64,000 bases of DNA from Quercus robur (taxonomy: Eukaryota > Streptophyta > Magnoliopsida > Fagales > Fagaceae), in contig NC_065535.1 of NCBI RefSeq assembly GCF_932294415.1, positions 8,841,001 through 8,905,000 on the forward strand. The letters are read 5' to 3'. The stretch's first letter is position 1, and each line of letters starts with the position of its first letter. Shown here piece after piece: positions 51,223 through 61,804 of this stretch. The notes beneath the pieces were generated by a model that was given only the letters and a program-made list of their open reading frames with translations, searched no databases and was not told the DNA's origin. The position numbers and the translations under genes are program-made.

Positions 51223-52371
51223 ATTTAAATATATAAGAATAAAAATGTGAATTCTCAAAGGTTTATATATAACAAACATATAAGAGGTTAGTAGTAGATA
51301 TTTAAAAAATTTTATTTTAAATTTAGTTTGATAATTTTAAATTAAACCTTAATATTTAATATGATTATAAATTAAATTTTACAATAATGTTATTTAAAAT
51401 CGAACCCAAAATTTTAAAATTGTATCAATTTGAAATTAATATATACTATATATAAGAGAATTCATCTCTTTAAACTGAACTTTTATGTAGTTCAAAAATA
51501 CTCTCATTAATGAATGGTAACTTTTTTGAGAAATAGGGTTATAAATGTCAAATAAAAATATAAATTTTGAATTCAAAAAGGTAACTCCTAAAATTTAGAA
51601 TTTTTTTTCCTTCACATTCATCTTTTTATTCTATAAAATTTAGTCTTTTTTATTCCATTTTCATCATAATAAAAGCAAAACACCCCCAATTTAAAAATAA
51701 AAAAATAAAACTAAGAGAACTCCTAAAAATTTAGCCTTTTTCCCCTCATGTTCATCTTATTTTTCCTACTCAAACTTTTCCCTATATAACTACGCCACTC
51801 TCAAACACGTGTTCAAAAATGAAAGTATAGTTAATGCTTATCTCAAAGTTTATTCTTTGTTTGAAAACTAAAAATATATATTTCCAAATTATAATATATG
51901 CAAATTATTAACTTTTATCAAAAAAAAAAAAAAAAAAATAGAAGAGACTCTAAGCACGCTCATGCATAAAAGCTAATAAGACTATAAGGTTTAATTTGTA
52001 ACATGCTTAAATTAGTGTTACGTTTGCACGAGATACAACTTAATTCGAAAAATTTGTATGAATAAATAAAAATTAATTTAATAATTAGTGAGTCATTTGA
52101 AACTTTAAAATATTTTTATTAAAGTACATTAAATATTTTAATGAGACGCATGACAAAAATACATTAATTTTAAGATGATATGTAATATATACACATATTA
52201 AAATCGCTTTGCACTTATCAAAACACAAAATTATGATATTTTATCAAAATAAAGATTAAGTTTTATTTTAAATTTCTTGAAACTTTTGGTAATAGAATTT
52301 TAGTTAAGATAATAATTTTATGTATAGTAAATTATTGGTGATAAATTTTAATCTCAGATAAAAGTGTGCAC

Positions 52372-52394
52372 ATATATATATATATATATATATA
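52372..52394. repeat. (TA)n microsatellite
   Basis: Alternating A/T run in the AT-rich spacer. Confidence 0.85.
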
Positions 52395-52628
52395 AATTAA
52401 ACCCAAGGCTGAAAAAAAAAATCAATTGGATTCTAATTGTTGTCTAATTTTGCACTAAGTGTCCTATTCAAAAAAATTTTTTTTTTTTAATTTTTGTTCT
52501 AGATAAGTTAACGATGTGCAAAAGAAGAAGAGTCTAATATAAATAAACCATAAAAACCTAATAAACAAAAATGAAAAAAGTAAACTCAGTTGTATATAAT
52601 TAAAAAAAAAAAACTAAAATAAAACAAT

Positions 52629-52654
52629 GAGAGAGAGAGAGAGAGAGAGAGAGA
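52629..52654. repeat. (GA)n microsatellite
   Basis: Thirteen GA units. GAGA runs are frequent near plant promoters but no gene is adjacent here. Confidence 0.9.
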
Positions 52655-53715
52655 AACTCATTTATGACTTAAAATTGTGTAACTTTTACACTAGATATAA
52701 TCTAAAGGTAATTATTGAGTACTCTTTGAATACCATAAATGCATACTCCCCATTTCTCACATAACTGTGAATCCCGCTAATTAAATATATGGTAGAACTT
52801 ATAATTTATGTGAGAGGAAGAAGTACGCATTTATGATATTCCCGATGTATTCAATAATTTTCCATAATTTAAACTTATAAATATGTGTAATTATGATTGC
52901 TTTTTATTATATCATGCATATGTATGAGTTATACATTAATATTGATAATTAACAAGAGAATATATTAATTTGACGCAACCATAATTTTTTATTAGGACTC
53001 CACTTCTATTATATATTTATATATTTTATAATAAAAAAAAACTTATATTATATATAATATAATAGATGATATTATGATTGTCTCAAATAAATTGGTTTAA
53101 TTAATGTTTTCTCTCTTTTCTTTTTTTTATAATGTTTTTATCTTTTTTTTCCATTTTGAGTGGTTGTTGAAGGATGGCACGAGCATCGCATCATCACATT
53201 GTTAAAGTCAAAAGTGTGGGAGTATCATGAAAGTTGGCCGTGTCAAAATGAATTTTTATTCTACAATCTACATCATAGCAGTGCGCTTCCTTTTCGTGCT
53301 TTTTCATGCCTTACTAATTTAAGTGTATTATCTCAAAAAAATATATATTAAAGTGTATTTTATATAAACAAGTTAATGTCATCAACATGCCGTAATCAAT
53401 TTCACTTGCTAATGCTCCATGCCTACCAAAGGTATATTATTGTTTTTAGAACTAGTGTGTGGCACGAGCAATGTACCTATCCGGTTTATTGGAGAACATC
53501 ATTTTATTGTGTGATTTTATAATTTGACGTATGGTATTAATTAAATATTAAAAGATATTAATCTAATAATAACAATTAACAAACACTTAAATTTCAATAA
53601 TGGCATAATCACAAGTGCTCCGTGCGGGTGATGTGATGAGGTTTTTTTTTTTTAGTTATAAGAATGTGGGGGTAGTGGAAGTAGGAAGTAACTTTTTAAT
53701 AGGATTATATATACT

Positions 53716-53745
53716 AGCCTCTGAGCACGCGCGTGCTCAGAGGCT
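53716..53745. repeat. Perfect 30-bp palindrome
   Basis: Half-site AGCCTCTGAGCACGC followed at once by its exact reverse complement, with no loop. It is GC-rich in an AT-rich setting and a likely Helitron 3' hairpin. Confidence 0.95.
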
Positions 53746-53883
53746 CTTCTATTTTTTGGGTTAAAAAAAAAGAATACGTGGGGTAAGTTTTGTAGATTTG
53801 AGAAGTTTTAAACCTAACAATAGAGTGATCCTATTTTGTAGGGAGTTAGTGAGTAAAAGTAGGAATTTAAATCAACGTAGAAG

Positions 53884-55671
53884 TCCTTATCAAATCAGTT
53901 ATCCAAGCAATTCCGACATACACGATAAATTGTTTCAAGCTCCCTAGGGGACTAATAAAAGAATTGGAAGTCTTGATCCGGAAGTTTTGGTGGGGTTATA
54001 GCGGTGGAAGTAGAAAGGTGCATTGGGTGAAGTGGGAGAGATTGTGCGAAGCCAAAGAAGTTGGGGGATTAGGCTTCAAAGAAATTGAGAAGTTCAATGA
54101 AACCCTATTAGCCAAGCAAGTATGGAGGATGATCAATAACCTGGACTCCTTGTGTTATCAAGTTTTCAAAGCTAGATTTTTCCCCGAATGTTCGATCCTA
54201 GAGGCAGAAGACTCAAAGGTTGGGTCCTATGCATGGAAGAGCATCCTTAGCACAAGAGACGTGATTCGAAAAGGAATGGGATGGCGCATTGGCAATGGGG
54301 AATCAATCCGCATAAAACAGGACAAATGGCTGCCCTAACAATTGAGCAGGTCTGTTGCTTCCCCAATCCCTCTGATGTCTCCTGATACTAAGGTGAGTGA
54401 ACTCATAGACCAAGACAAAGCAACATGGAAATCTGAAGTTGTGCAGCAGCTATTTCTGCCCCAAGAAGCCTCAGAAATTCTTGGCATTCCATTGAGTGAA
54501 AGGCTCCCTCCAGACCGACTCATTTGGGCTTGTACTCCTTCGGGTATGTTCACTACTAGTAGTGCCTACAAACTGATTATATCATGTGAATTAGCTCTTA
54601 GTGCAGGTCCTTCAAATCCTGAAGCTTAGAGACAATTCTGGAAGAGAATTTGGCAACTCCGGACCCCAAACAAAGTCAAGCATTTCATTTGGAAGGCGTG
54701 TAACAATGCTCTGCCCACCTTGGCGAAGCTCCACCACCGCCATATTGTCACATCAGAAATTTGTGAAGGCTGCTAGGATAGAACTGAGGACACACTACAT
54801 GCCCTTTGGTTTTGCAAAGAAATTGCTTGTGTGTGGCATTCAATGGAGTGGTTTCACCAAGATGTAGCTGGGCAGCCCGTGTCATTCAGTGACCTCTTCT
54901 CCAGGTTCTTGCACTCTTAGGGCGACTTTAGGCTGGAACTTTTCTCAATCATAGCATGGCTGCTGTGGAATAGGCGTAACGCTAAACACTTTGGTCGACC
55001 TATTCATCCACTCACCAAGATTTGTAGTATGGCTGGTACCTTCTCCAAGATTTCCTTGCCACTCAGTCCGAGCCACCAGCTATCCATGACCCAATCATTT
55101 TGCAGCAATGGAGACCACCTGAAAATAATTCCTATAAAGTGAACTTTGATGCAGCCACATTCGGATCCACCAACTCAGCTGGCATTGGAGTTATTGTTCG
55201 TGATTGTGCTGGGGAGGTTATTGGTGCTCTCTCACTACCAATTCCGATGCCTCAATCTGTTGCAATAGCGGAAGCTCTAGCGTGTCGCCAAGCAGTGAAG
55301 TTTGCTACAAAAATTGGCTTGACTCGGGTAGTGATTGAAGGAGACTCAGCGGTAATCATCAACGCGCTTACCATGGCCAATGGCGATCAAACCCGCTATG
55401 GAAATATATTGGAGGACATTTTTGCTCAAGCTTCGGGTTTCCAACTGATAGATTTTCATCATGTTCCCCAAGTATGTAATTCAGTTGCTGATGCACTAGC
55501 CAAAAAAGCTAGCACAATGACAAGTCTTTAGGTTTGGTTGGAGGATTCTCCACCTCATATTAGTCCTTTGGTTTTAAGGGATGCTTTTGTTGTAAGGGAT
55601 GTTCACTGAATTTTCATGTTTTGAATAAATTCCCAGACTTTCTAGTCTGGTTTCTCAAAAAAAAAAAAAAA
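53884..55671 (+). mobile_element. 5'-truncated L1-type LINE (RT C-terminus, zf-RVT, RNase H)
   Basis: The frame from 53964 gives IRKFWWGYSGGSRKVHWVKW and GGLGFKEIEKFNETLLAKQV, the C-terminal RT region. After a frameshift near 54338 a second frame gives a zf-RVT domain (TPNKVKHFIWKACNNALPTL) with in-frame TAG stops. A third frame, 55100-55531, is an uninterrupted RNase H domain. It ends GGTTTCTC and a poly-A run to about 55671. Flanks resemble a diverged target duplication: GTAAAAGTAGG...CAACGTAGAAG (53853-53883) and GTAAAAATAGG...CAACGTAGAAG (55673-55720), the latter with about 17 extra bases. Confidence 0.85.
55100..55531 (+). pseudogene. RNase H domain of the truncated LINE
   Basis: A 143-residue open frame begins MQQWRPPENNSYKVNFDAAT. 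Catalytic-type acidic residues are all present: Asp in VNFDA, Glu in AIAEALAC, Asp in IEGDSAV and Asp in SVADALAKK. It is the tail of a LINE ORF2 whose upstream part is broken by stops, so it is not expected to be made as an enzyme. The element has no promoter of its own that I can see. Confidence 0.8.
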
Positions 55672-56343
55672 TGTAAAAATAGGTGTATATTAGAAGCAGA
55701 AAGACATTTCAACGTAGAAGTAAGAATTTATTATTTTTGTCAATTTACTATTTTAATCCCATTTTTAAGTTTTAGGTAGGGGTATTTTGACAGTAAAAAA
55801 AACAATAACTCACTTTCTTTTACCAACTTACTATTTTAACCCCATTTTTAAGTTGTTGGTTAATTAATTTAGGAGTATTTTTTACAGGAAAAAAAACAAT
55901 AACTAACTTTCTGAATCCTCTTAATATATACAGAGGATTTGGGATAGTTTTTCTTTTATAGGAATATTTTTAATTTTTTGTTGATTTACTATTTTAACCC
56001 TACGGAATAATGATAAGTTAATTAAATTAAGAGTATTTTTTACGGTGAAAAAGACAATAACTAACTTTCTAAAACATTTTATATATATAGAGAGACTATA
56101 GTTCACAAAAAGATGATGTACTTTTTTTATTATTATTATTGATTGAAAAGATGATGTACTTGTAAAAATATATCTCCTACTTGTTGATAAAGCATGTATA
56201 TCTTATTATTAAGTTTTTTTTTTTTTTTTTTTTTTTGAGAAGATTATTATTAAGTTCATATACTCATTTAATTTAAGATTACTGACATGATAAAACAACT
56301 TGAATAATTGAGAAAATAACAAAATAAGAAATGATGAGTAGTT

Positions 56344-56507
56344 CTAGGACTACAAATTATTCAATAACTTTTTTACCATAACTCTGATGTGGCAAATTGT
56401 GAGTGATTAACTATCACTTACACATAGACCCACCTTTTCTCTTTACCAATTATACTCTACCACATCACAGTTGTGGCAAAAAGTTGTGCAAAAATTATGG
56501 GATAGTA
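56344..56507. mobile_element. MITE with CTAGGACTACAAATTATTCA-type end
   Basis: The left end CTAGGACTACAAATTATTCA...TTTTTTACC matches the reverse of the right end, CTACTATCCCATAATTTTTG...TTTTTGCC. Internal GATGTGGCAAATTGTGAGTG is shared in type with the element at 57798-57953. Confidence 0.55.
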
Positions 56508-57454
56508 GACTTTTCAAAAAATGATAGTTATGCTGCACAAACTTTACCGACTCCATTGATGTACACCTGTAACCGTAAGGAGAACTCCATGATATTAATA
56601 AATACATGTTTGAATTTCTGTCATGCTTGTACACTAAGTTCCCTCATGGTTGATGTAAATTAATCAATTGAGATTTGAGAGTTAAAGTCATTACATAGAG
56701 GACAATTATAACTCAATAACTTAATTTAATCGGTCATCCACCTAAACACATAAAAGACTATTGACCCAAAGTATGGGTATTTGACTATTTCTTGCTTTCA
56801 AAAAAAGAAAAAAACTAAGGGTATTTCGTAGCTTCTTGCCGCAGTTCAATTATAAAAATGTGGTAGAGGGAAAAAAAATCATGGAGAACTTGTGTTACAT
56901 AAATTGGAATAGTAATTGGGATTAATTCAAAGGAAGAAAGAATGCAGCAAGAAAACCAAAATAAATCAAGTTTCATTGTCGTTTTTTTTAAACAAGGATC
57001 ATACATTCATACCACCTTTTTAATAATTGAATATTACTCCAATATCCATCACAAAAACAAGCATCGATCAATCATTTTATGTTCTCAAAATAGATGAAAA
57101 TATCTAATAGCTTTCATTGCGTTAACTGGTGCTTCAAAAATAATAGTGAAATAGAGGCATAATTGCCTAATTAATATCATTTTAATATTATACTATATTA
57201 TCTTACTAACAGTAGAAAATAAACATAATATCCAATAACTACAAATTGTAAAATATTTTATAGTCGAATAAAATATTTGAGGTTCAATTCCGTCTACATC
57301 AATTAATTAGTTTGATGATAAAAAGTAATCATTAAGATCGGTTACAATGTTTCTTGTTAATAGTAGCCTCCATTGAGAGAATTACAATTGAAGGGCTTCG
57401 GGGACTGAGAATAAGAGACGAGAGGTTTTGTTTTTTTGTTTTGTGTGATATATA
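56508..57454. other. AT-rich spacer
   Basis: No gene supported; short open frames only. I see no RNA gene. Confidence 0.5.
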
Positions 57455-57790
57455 AGGTTCAACTTTAGGCTGGTTGGGAAGCTAACAGTGTCTCTAGCCG
57501 AGAGGTTATCCTTATTCTGTAGAATGTGTCTAACTTCTGCTATACCGGCTTATCACATGCATGATGAAGGCAAGTTATCTCTTATTCGCTCGTGTTTGTA
57601 ATGTGATTGACAAAATTAACAAGATTTTTCTATTGGGGGCTACCGCGGGGAAGACAAATTACCCTTGGGTGTTGGGCCTTTATTCCACAACCAAGCATAG
57701 AAATGCAAATGCTATTTTCCTGGCAAAACTCATTTTGGAGATTAGTTGGCCAGAATTCTGACTTCCTAGTGTCAAGTACTAACACAAGCC
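57455..57790 (+). mobile_element. Degenerate LINE RT C-terminal fragment
   Basis: Across broken frames it reads SLAERLSLFCRMCLTSAIPA, then CNVIDKINKIFLLG, which matches the plant LINE pattern of RT thumb sequence followed by (E)IDKINR-FLWG. Stops and frameshifts show decay. Confidence 0.6.
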
Positions 57791-57797
57791 AACGATA

Positions 57798-57953
57798 CTA
57801 GGATCTCAAAAAATTACACAATGTTTGCCACAACTTATCATATGGTAAATTGTGAGTAGTAAAGAAAAGTAGTTGTTCCATAAGATTCACATTTCCACCA
57901 CTCATAACTAACCATGTGACAAGTTGTGACAAAATTTGTATGATTCGTTGTAG
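57798..57953. mobile_element. MITE related to the one at 56344
   Basis: It starts CTAGGATCTCAAAAAATTAC and ends in reverse CTACAACGAATCATACAAAT. TTTGCCACAACTTATCATAT and GGTAAATTGTGAGTAGTAAA parallel the 56344 copy. Confidence 0.5.
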
Positions 57954-58801
57954 TCTTAGCATTTTTCATTCAAAGCCAGTGTAGTTCCTTGGATAATCTC
58001 CGTTTGCAAGGCTCCCCGCATTTGGAAAAAGTCTTAAACAGGGTGGTAGTCAGAATTCTTGCCATACATGAAAAACTATCACCCACAACATATATCAGTA
58101 AAACTTGTCAAACATGATATTCCCTATTTTCTAGCACTGGGTTACATGTATCACAAAGACACTCAACGTTAATGCATTTCCAATTACAGGAAGACCAGGT
58201 CTTTTGCAAATGATAAAAAAAAAAAAAAAAATCCAAGACCCATCTTAGAATCCAGAACACATCAGTAAGCCACCATTTGAGCCCAGACTTCACCAGTAGG
58301 CAGCTGCATCACCATTTGGGGCTCGACCAAAAAATTGTGTTAAAATTGGTTTACTTCATGCTATTTAGCCACCTAACAATAATAAGCCACCCAAAAACAA
58401 AACAAAAAAATAATGATGAAGGTTGCAAAAGAATCGCCCGTTGCTTTTCGAGATAAATGATTGACCTTTTACATCTCAGGTTTTCAGCAAACGAAAACAA
58501 CACAAACCATTGCAATTTGATGAATCCCTAAAGGAGAATCTTATTTGCTTCTATATTTGTATTATACACGTTCTGTTTCCATCTTTCTACAACAAACAAA
58601 ATAAAGGAATTTTTTTATAAAAAAAATGCTAAAACTTTTTTTCATTATTTCCTTGAGCTACAAGAAGTTACAAAGTTGCAAGTTACAGATATTGCCAGTT
58701 TGAACAGCCCCTGCAGATGCCAAAATGAACGGTCCTAAGGAAAAAATCTGAAGGAACTCTGAGACTTCTGAAGCAAAAGTTCATGCAATTGATTCAAGAA
58801 G
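57954..58801. other. 3' flank of the membrane-protein gene
   Basis: No gene supported. The right part is presumably the 3' untranslated region of the minus-strand gene that ends at 58802. Confidence 0.5.
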
Positions 58802-60751
58802 TCAATTGTTATCATCTACAACTTGATTGCTTACAAACAGACTCTCCCTTCTTTTTGGAAAACCAGAAGATTCTAAAGCTGAACCCCTGAATTTTAACTC
58901 TGAAGTTGCTCTGAAATTTGGGTCAACAGAAGCTGGTCGAGAGTTATGATCTGCAGAAGACGGTCTAAAGGAATTAGTCGCTCCACCAGGATAACGAGTG
59001 GGAGAAACATACCTTCTCGATGGACCTCTTAGACCACTACTTCTAAGATCCATCATATCAGAACCTCTAGAAGAAGAGTCTACAAAAGATCTGTCCCCAG
59101 AACCAGTTCCTAATGGAGCTCCAGTCGTGGCTGATGTGGAGCTAAAAGGATCATCTGGCCCCCATGAAGTCAGTGCTTCCTTTTTCTTAGCAAAAAATTG
59201 CCAAGCCCCAAATAGAAAAAGTATGAAGAATAACACAGGGCTGGTCCATACAATTGTATTAAACTCCCCTTTAAATATTGGAAGGTTAGAACGATACATT
59301 CCCACGTACCCACTTCCGAGGCCGAGAACAACAAGCTTTTCACGATCACTGGCTACTAAGGGTATCACTGTTCTTCTCTCAGCATCCACATCCACTGCTT
59401 GATTACTTAGAAAAGATGATCTGATATCATCCAGACCAGCAGAAAAAAGAAGCCGAGGTGCACCAACCCTAACATAATGATGAGATGAAACATTATACAC
59501 AAAGACCCTCTCCTCACTAACAATAAGCAAAAACCCCCTAATTGCCTGAAATGCAAGAGGCTCATCAATGTCCATTTTTCTCTTGGATCTAACCCTGCAT
59601 TTGAAGTTCATTATATCCCCCAAGAGCAACACATGAATCAAATCACCTTCTGAGGTAAAGCCATATGCTTTTGACCTTTCAGTGGCATCAAAAACATAAT
59701 ACCGTGCAAGAGAATGGTTCAAGCCTTCACACTCAGACTCCTTAACTTTCATGCTCCTCAAATCCAACGACCCTGCACCACTCTCTGTCAAAAACAAAAG
59801 TCGTTGCTTTAAGAACGCAAGTGGCTTGCTTGCTGGCATGGTTGAACCAAAAACAGTTCCATTTTCTGTTAAAACCCTAATCCTTCCACTACCATCCACA
59901 GACAAAATATACCTCATCCTCCCAACATGATGCACTTCCAAGATGTTGATCGGAAGCCCATCTTCCCCATTTTCAGTTGACACGATCTTGCCCCCATTTT
60001 CCATGAAAAGTGAACTCAGTTCATCTCCATTCGACACCTCCCAAATCCGATGCATCAAGATCACACCATTCTTATGCCCCGTCACCACAACACTCTCATT
60101 CTTATAAACTGACATGTACGAAAGCATGGCTGTAATAGGCGAATCTGACCTCGTATAAAACTCGACCAAAACATCCCCATTTCTCAAGAACACATAAACC
60201 CTCCCTCTCTCATCCCCAACTGCAACATACTTACTAAGCCCCTCGAAATCCCGAAACGGCAACACATGAATACAAGTAGCATCCGAGTCCAATTTCACAG
60301 CCGACACAAACTGAAACCTCTCAGACCAAAATGGGCTAAACTTGGTTACAGAAACCGCCCTCGCTTTCTCTCCCTCTCCCTCTCGATTTTCACCTCCCAA
60401 TTCGTCTTCCTCTAAATCCTTACCTACCCTTTTACCCCTTTTAGCCTTTTCATTATCTAGATTGTGCCTCTTATCCGTATATGCCACCTTCGGAGACTCC
60501 GACAATTTTGATTCTAATTTAGTAACTATTTCACTAAGGTTTCTCACTAAATCCTCAAGCTGGTGCAATAAAACTTGTTGCTCATTGAATTTACTAGTAA
60601 GTTCTGTGCTGGGTGCAGCACAAGAATCATGTTCGTGCTCGTGTTGGATTGAGAGAGAGCTAGAGCTAGAGCTTACCAATAGTGAAACAGAAGTGAAAAT
60701 GAAAAGCAAATAGAGTAAGAAAAACTTGCCTCTGTGTGGACTATTCGCCAT
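58802..60751 (-). CDS. Uncharacterized membrane protein, At1g75140-like, intronless, 649 aa
   Basis: A single open frame runs from ATG (60751) to the stop at 58802. Residues about 9-28 (KFFLLYLLFIFTSVSLLV) form a signal peptide or N-terminal membrane anchor. Residues about 55-85 look coiled-coil (LLHQLEDLVRNLSEIVTKLE). Residues about 135-490 are beta-rich with repeated short blades (KYVAVGDERGRVYVFLRNGD; MRYILSVDGSGRIRVLTENG), suggesting a propeller-like luminal or extracellular domain. A membrane segment lies at about 501-521 (WTSPVLFFILFLFGAWQFF), then a Ser/Arg/Gly-rich cytosolic tail. This architecture matches the plant protein known only as uncharacterized membrane protein At1g75140. Function is unknown. 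The absence of introns contrasts with the neighbours. I chose the first ATG because the hydrophobic N-terminus follows it. Confidence 0.9.
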   Translation of the reverse strand: MANSPHRGKFFLLYLLFIFTSVSLLVSSSSSSLSIQHEHEHDSCAAPSTELTSKFNEQQVLLHQLEDLVRNLSEIVTKLESKLSESPKVAYTDKRHNLDNEKAKRGKRVGKDLEEDELGGENREGEGEKARAVSVTKFSPFWSERFQFVSAVKLDSDATCIHVLPFRDFEGLSKYVAVGDERGRVYVFLRNGDVLVEFYTRSDSPITAMLSYMSVYKNESVVVTGHKNGVILMHRIWEVSNGDELSSLFMENGGKIVSTENGEDGLPINILEVHHVGRMRYILSVDGSGRIRVLTENGTVFGSTMPASKPLAFLKQRLLFLTESGAGSLDLRSMKVKESECEGLNHSLARYYVFDATERSKAYGFTSEGDLIHVLLLGDIMNFKCRVRSKRKMDIDEPLAFQAIRGFLLIVSEERVFVYNVSSHHYVRVGAPRLLFSAGLDDIRSSFLSNQAVDVDAERRTVIPLVASDREKLVVLGLGSGYVGMYRSNLPIFKGEFNTIVWTSPVLFFILFLFGAWQFFAKKKEALTSWGPDDPFSSTSATTGAPLGTGSGDRSFVDSSSRGSDMMDLRSSGLRGPSRRYVSPTRYPGGATNSFRPSSADHNSRPASVDPNFRATSELKFRGSALESSGFPKRRESLFVSNQVVDDNN

Positions 60752-61804
60752 TTGTAGAAGCCTTGGACTTGGGTTTTTAGGTGACTAGATTCAGCGTTTG
60801 GCCATTATAGCACACGCGTGGATTTCGGATGGATCTTATATTATATTTTGGGTGTTTGGATCTAAGAGGGTTTTGGACAACTAAGATTTAAAATCCCGTG
60901 ACTGATTTTTGAGGAATCTCAATTTGGGGATCTTCTGATTTAGAAAGGTAAGCTGTGTTTCACTGTTTTGTGTTAAGGATTTTTGAGCTTTCAGTTTTGA
61001 CCTTTGTCTGAGAAAGACTATGAAGATGTCTGAAGTCTGAAGTCTGAACCCATTTTTAGGTGCAATTGTAGGGAATGATTCAGTCCGGTGAGCGTACTTA
61101 ATAGTTTATTAGGGACCTATGAGAGTGTGACACGTATAGATTATTTCCTCTTTTAGTGAGAGACAAAGAGAGCTCTGGCCAGTTAGATACTTTTCCGCTT
61201 CTCATCACGAGGGAAAACAATGTTCTGTCCAAAAACTAGGTCGTACACTGTTCCAGTGTTTCCCTCCCCACCGTAACACACCTCAAAAAATTTCAAAGTC
61301 AAAAAGGATAAAGGTTGAAAAAAAGGTTAAATTTTGAAATCTTATTGGTTCGATCTCTGGTGGCTTCTTGAGATAGCTTGTGACTAACACCTTTCGAGAC
61401 ATTGGCAATGCGTTTGAAATTTTTTCTTTTTCCGGGTTTTATGTAAATATAAAGATTTGTCATCGATAATTCCTAGCCCCTGTCATCTTATCAAAAGAGA
61501 GTTTTAGTGGACTCAAATTGTACAGTCTTTTTATTAAAAAATAAAAATAAAAATAAAAATAAATTTTAAGAAAATTTTTACTTATTGAATTAAATTTAAT
61601 GACTTTTTTACTAAAATTCTCAAAATACTTTTATATATTAAACGATTTATTTTAAAATAAAGATCTAATAGTAATATTGTCATAAAATGAATCTATTTCA
61701 TTCTCTTTATGTTACTTCCAAACAAAATTACTTACATTCTATTTATTTTATTCATTTATTTTAAAATATCTAATCAAGGTTATTTAATTTCATTTAATTT
61801 CATT

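Larger units (their letters stand above)
45872..51227 (+). mobile_element. Complete non-autonomous LTR retrotransposon, with 5-bp target duplication
   Basis: Two directly repeated 759-bp LTRs (45877-46635 and 50464-51222) begin TGTGGGGTCC and end GTCCTTACA. The element is flanked by the direct repeat ATTTA (45872-45876 and 51223-51227). A TGGCGCC primer-binding site follows the left LTR and a G-rich purine tract precedes the right one. The 3,828-bp interior has no gag, protease, integrase, RT or RNase H motif in any frame I examined, so the element would depend on proteins from another element. Instead it holds an 81-bp tandem array, a related 78-bp array and a likely internal duplication. 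I cannot assign it to a lineage; the TGGCGCC site is common in plant Ty3-type elements. Confidence 0.92.
51228..53713. other. AT-rich spacer
   Basis: No gene supported. It holds an A run near 51921-51938, (TA)n at 52372-52394 and (GA)n at 52629-52654. The only open frames are short and AT-driven. Confidence 0.6.
53714..56095 (-). mobile_element. Helitron-like non-autonomous element with nested LINE
   Basis: On the minus strand the proposed 3' end is a perfect 30-bp palindrome (53716-53745; half-site AGCCTCTGAGCACGC) running into CTAG and then T, matching the Helitron hairpin plus CTRR-T rule. The proposed 5' end, TCTCTATATATATAAAATG, lies near 56095. The preceding base is not the expected A, so that boundary is uncertain. 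The hairpin abuts CTAG, closer than the usual 10-12 bases. The right part has about three diverged copies of an ACAATAACTAACTTTCT-containing repeat. A LINE (53884-55671) is inserted within. Confidence 0.5.

Noticed and set aside
54335-54553. Independent small genes in the 54-55 kb region
   Set aside because: They are broken frames of one truncated LINE.
58998-59402. A plus-strand 134-codon frame over the membrane-protein gene
   Set aside because: It is an antisense shadow of the At1g75140-like coding sequence. The same holds for 60342-60713.
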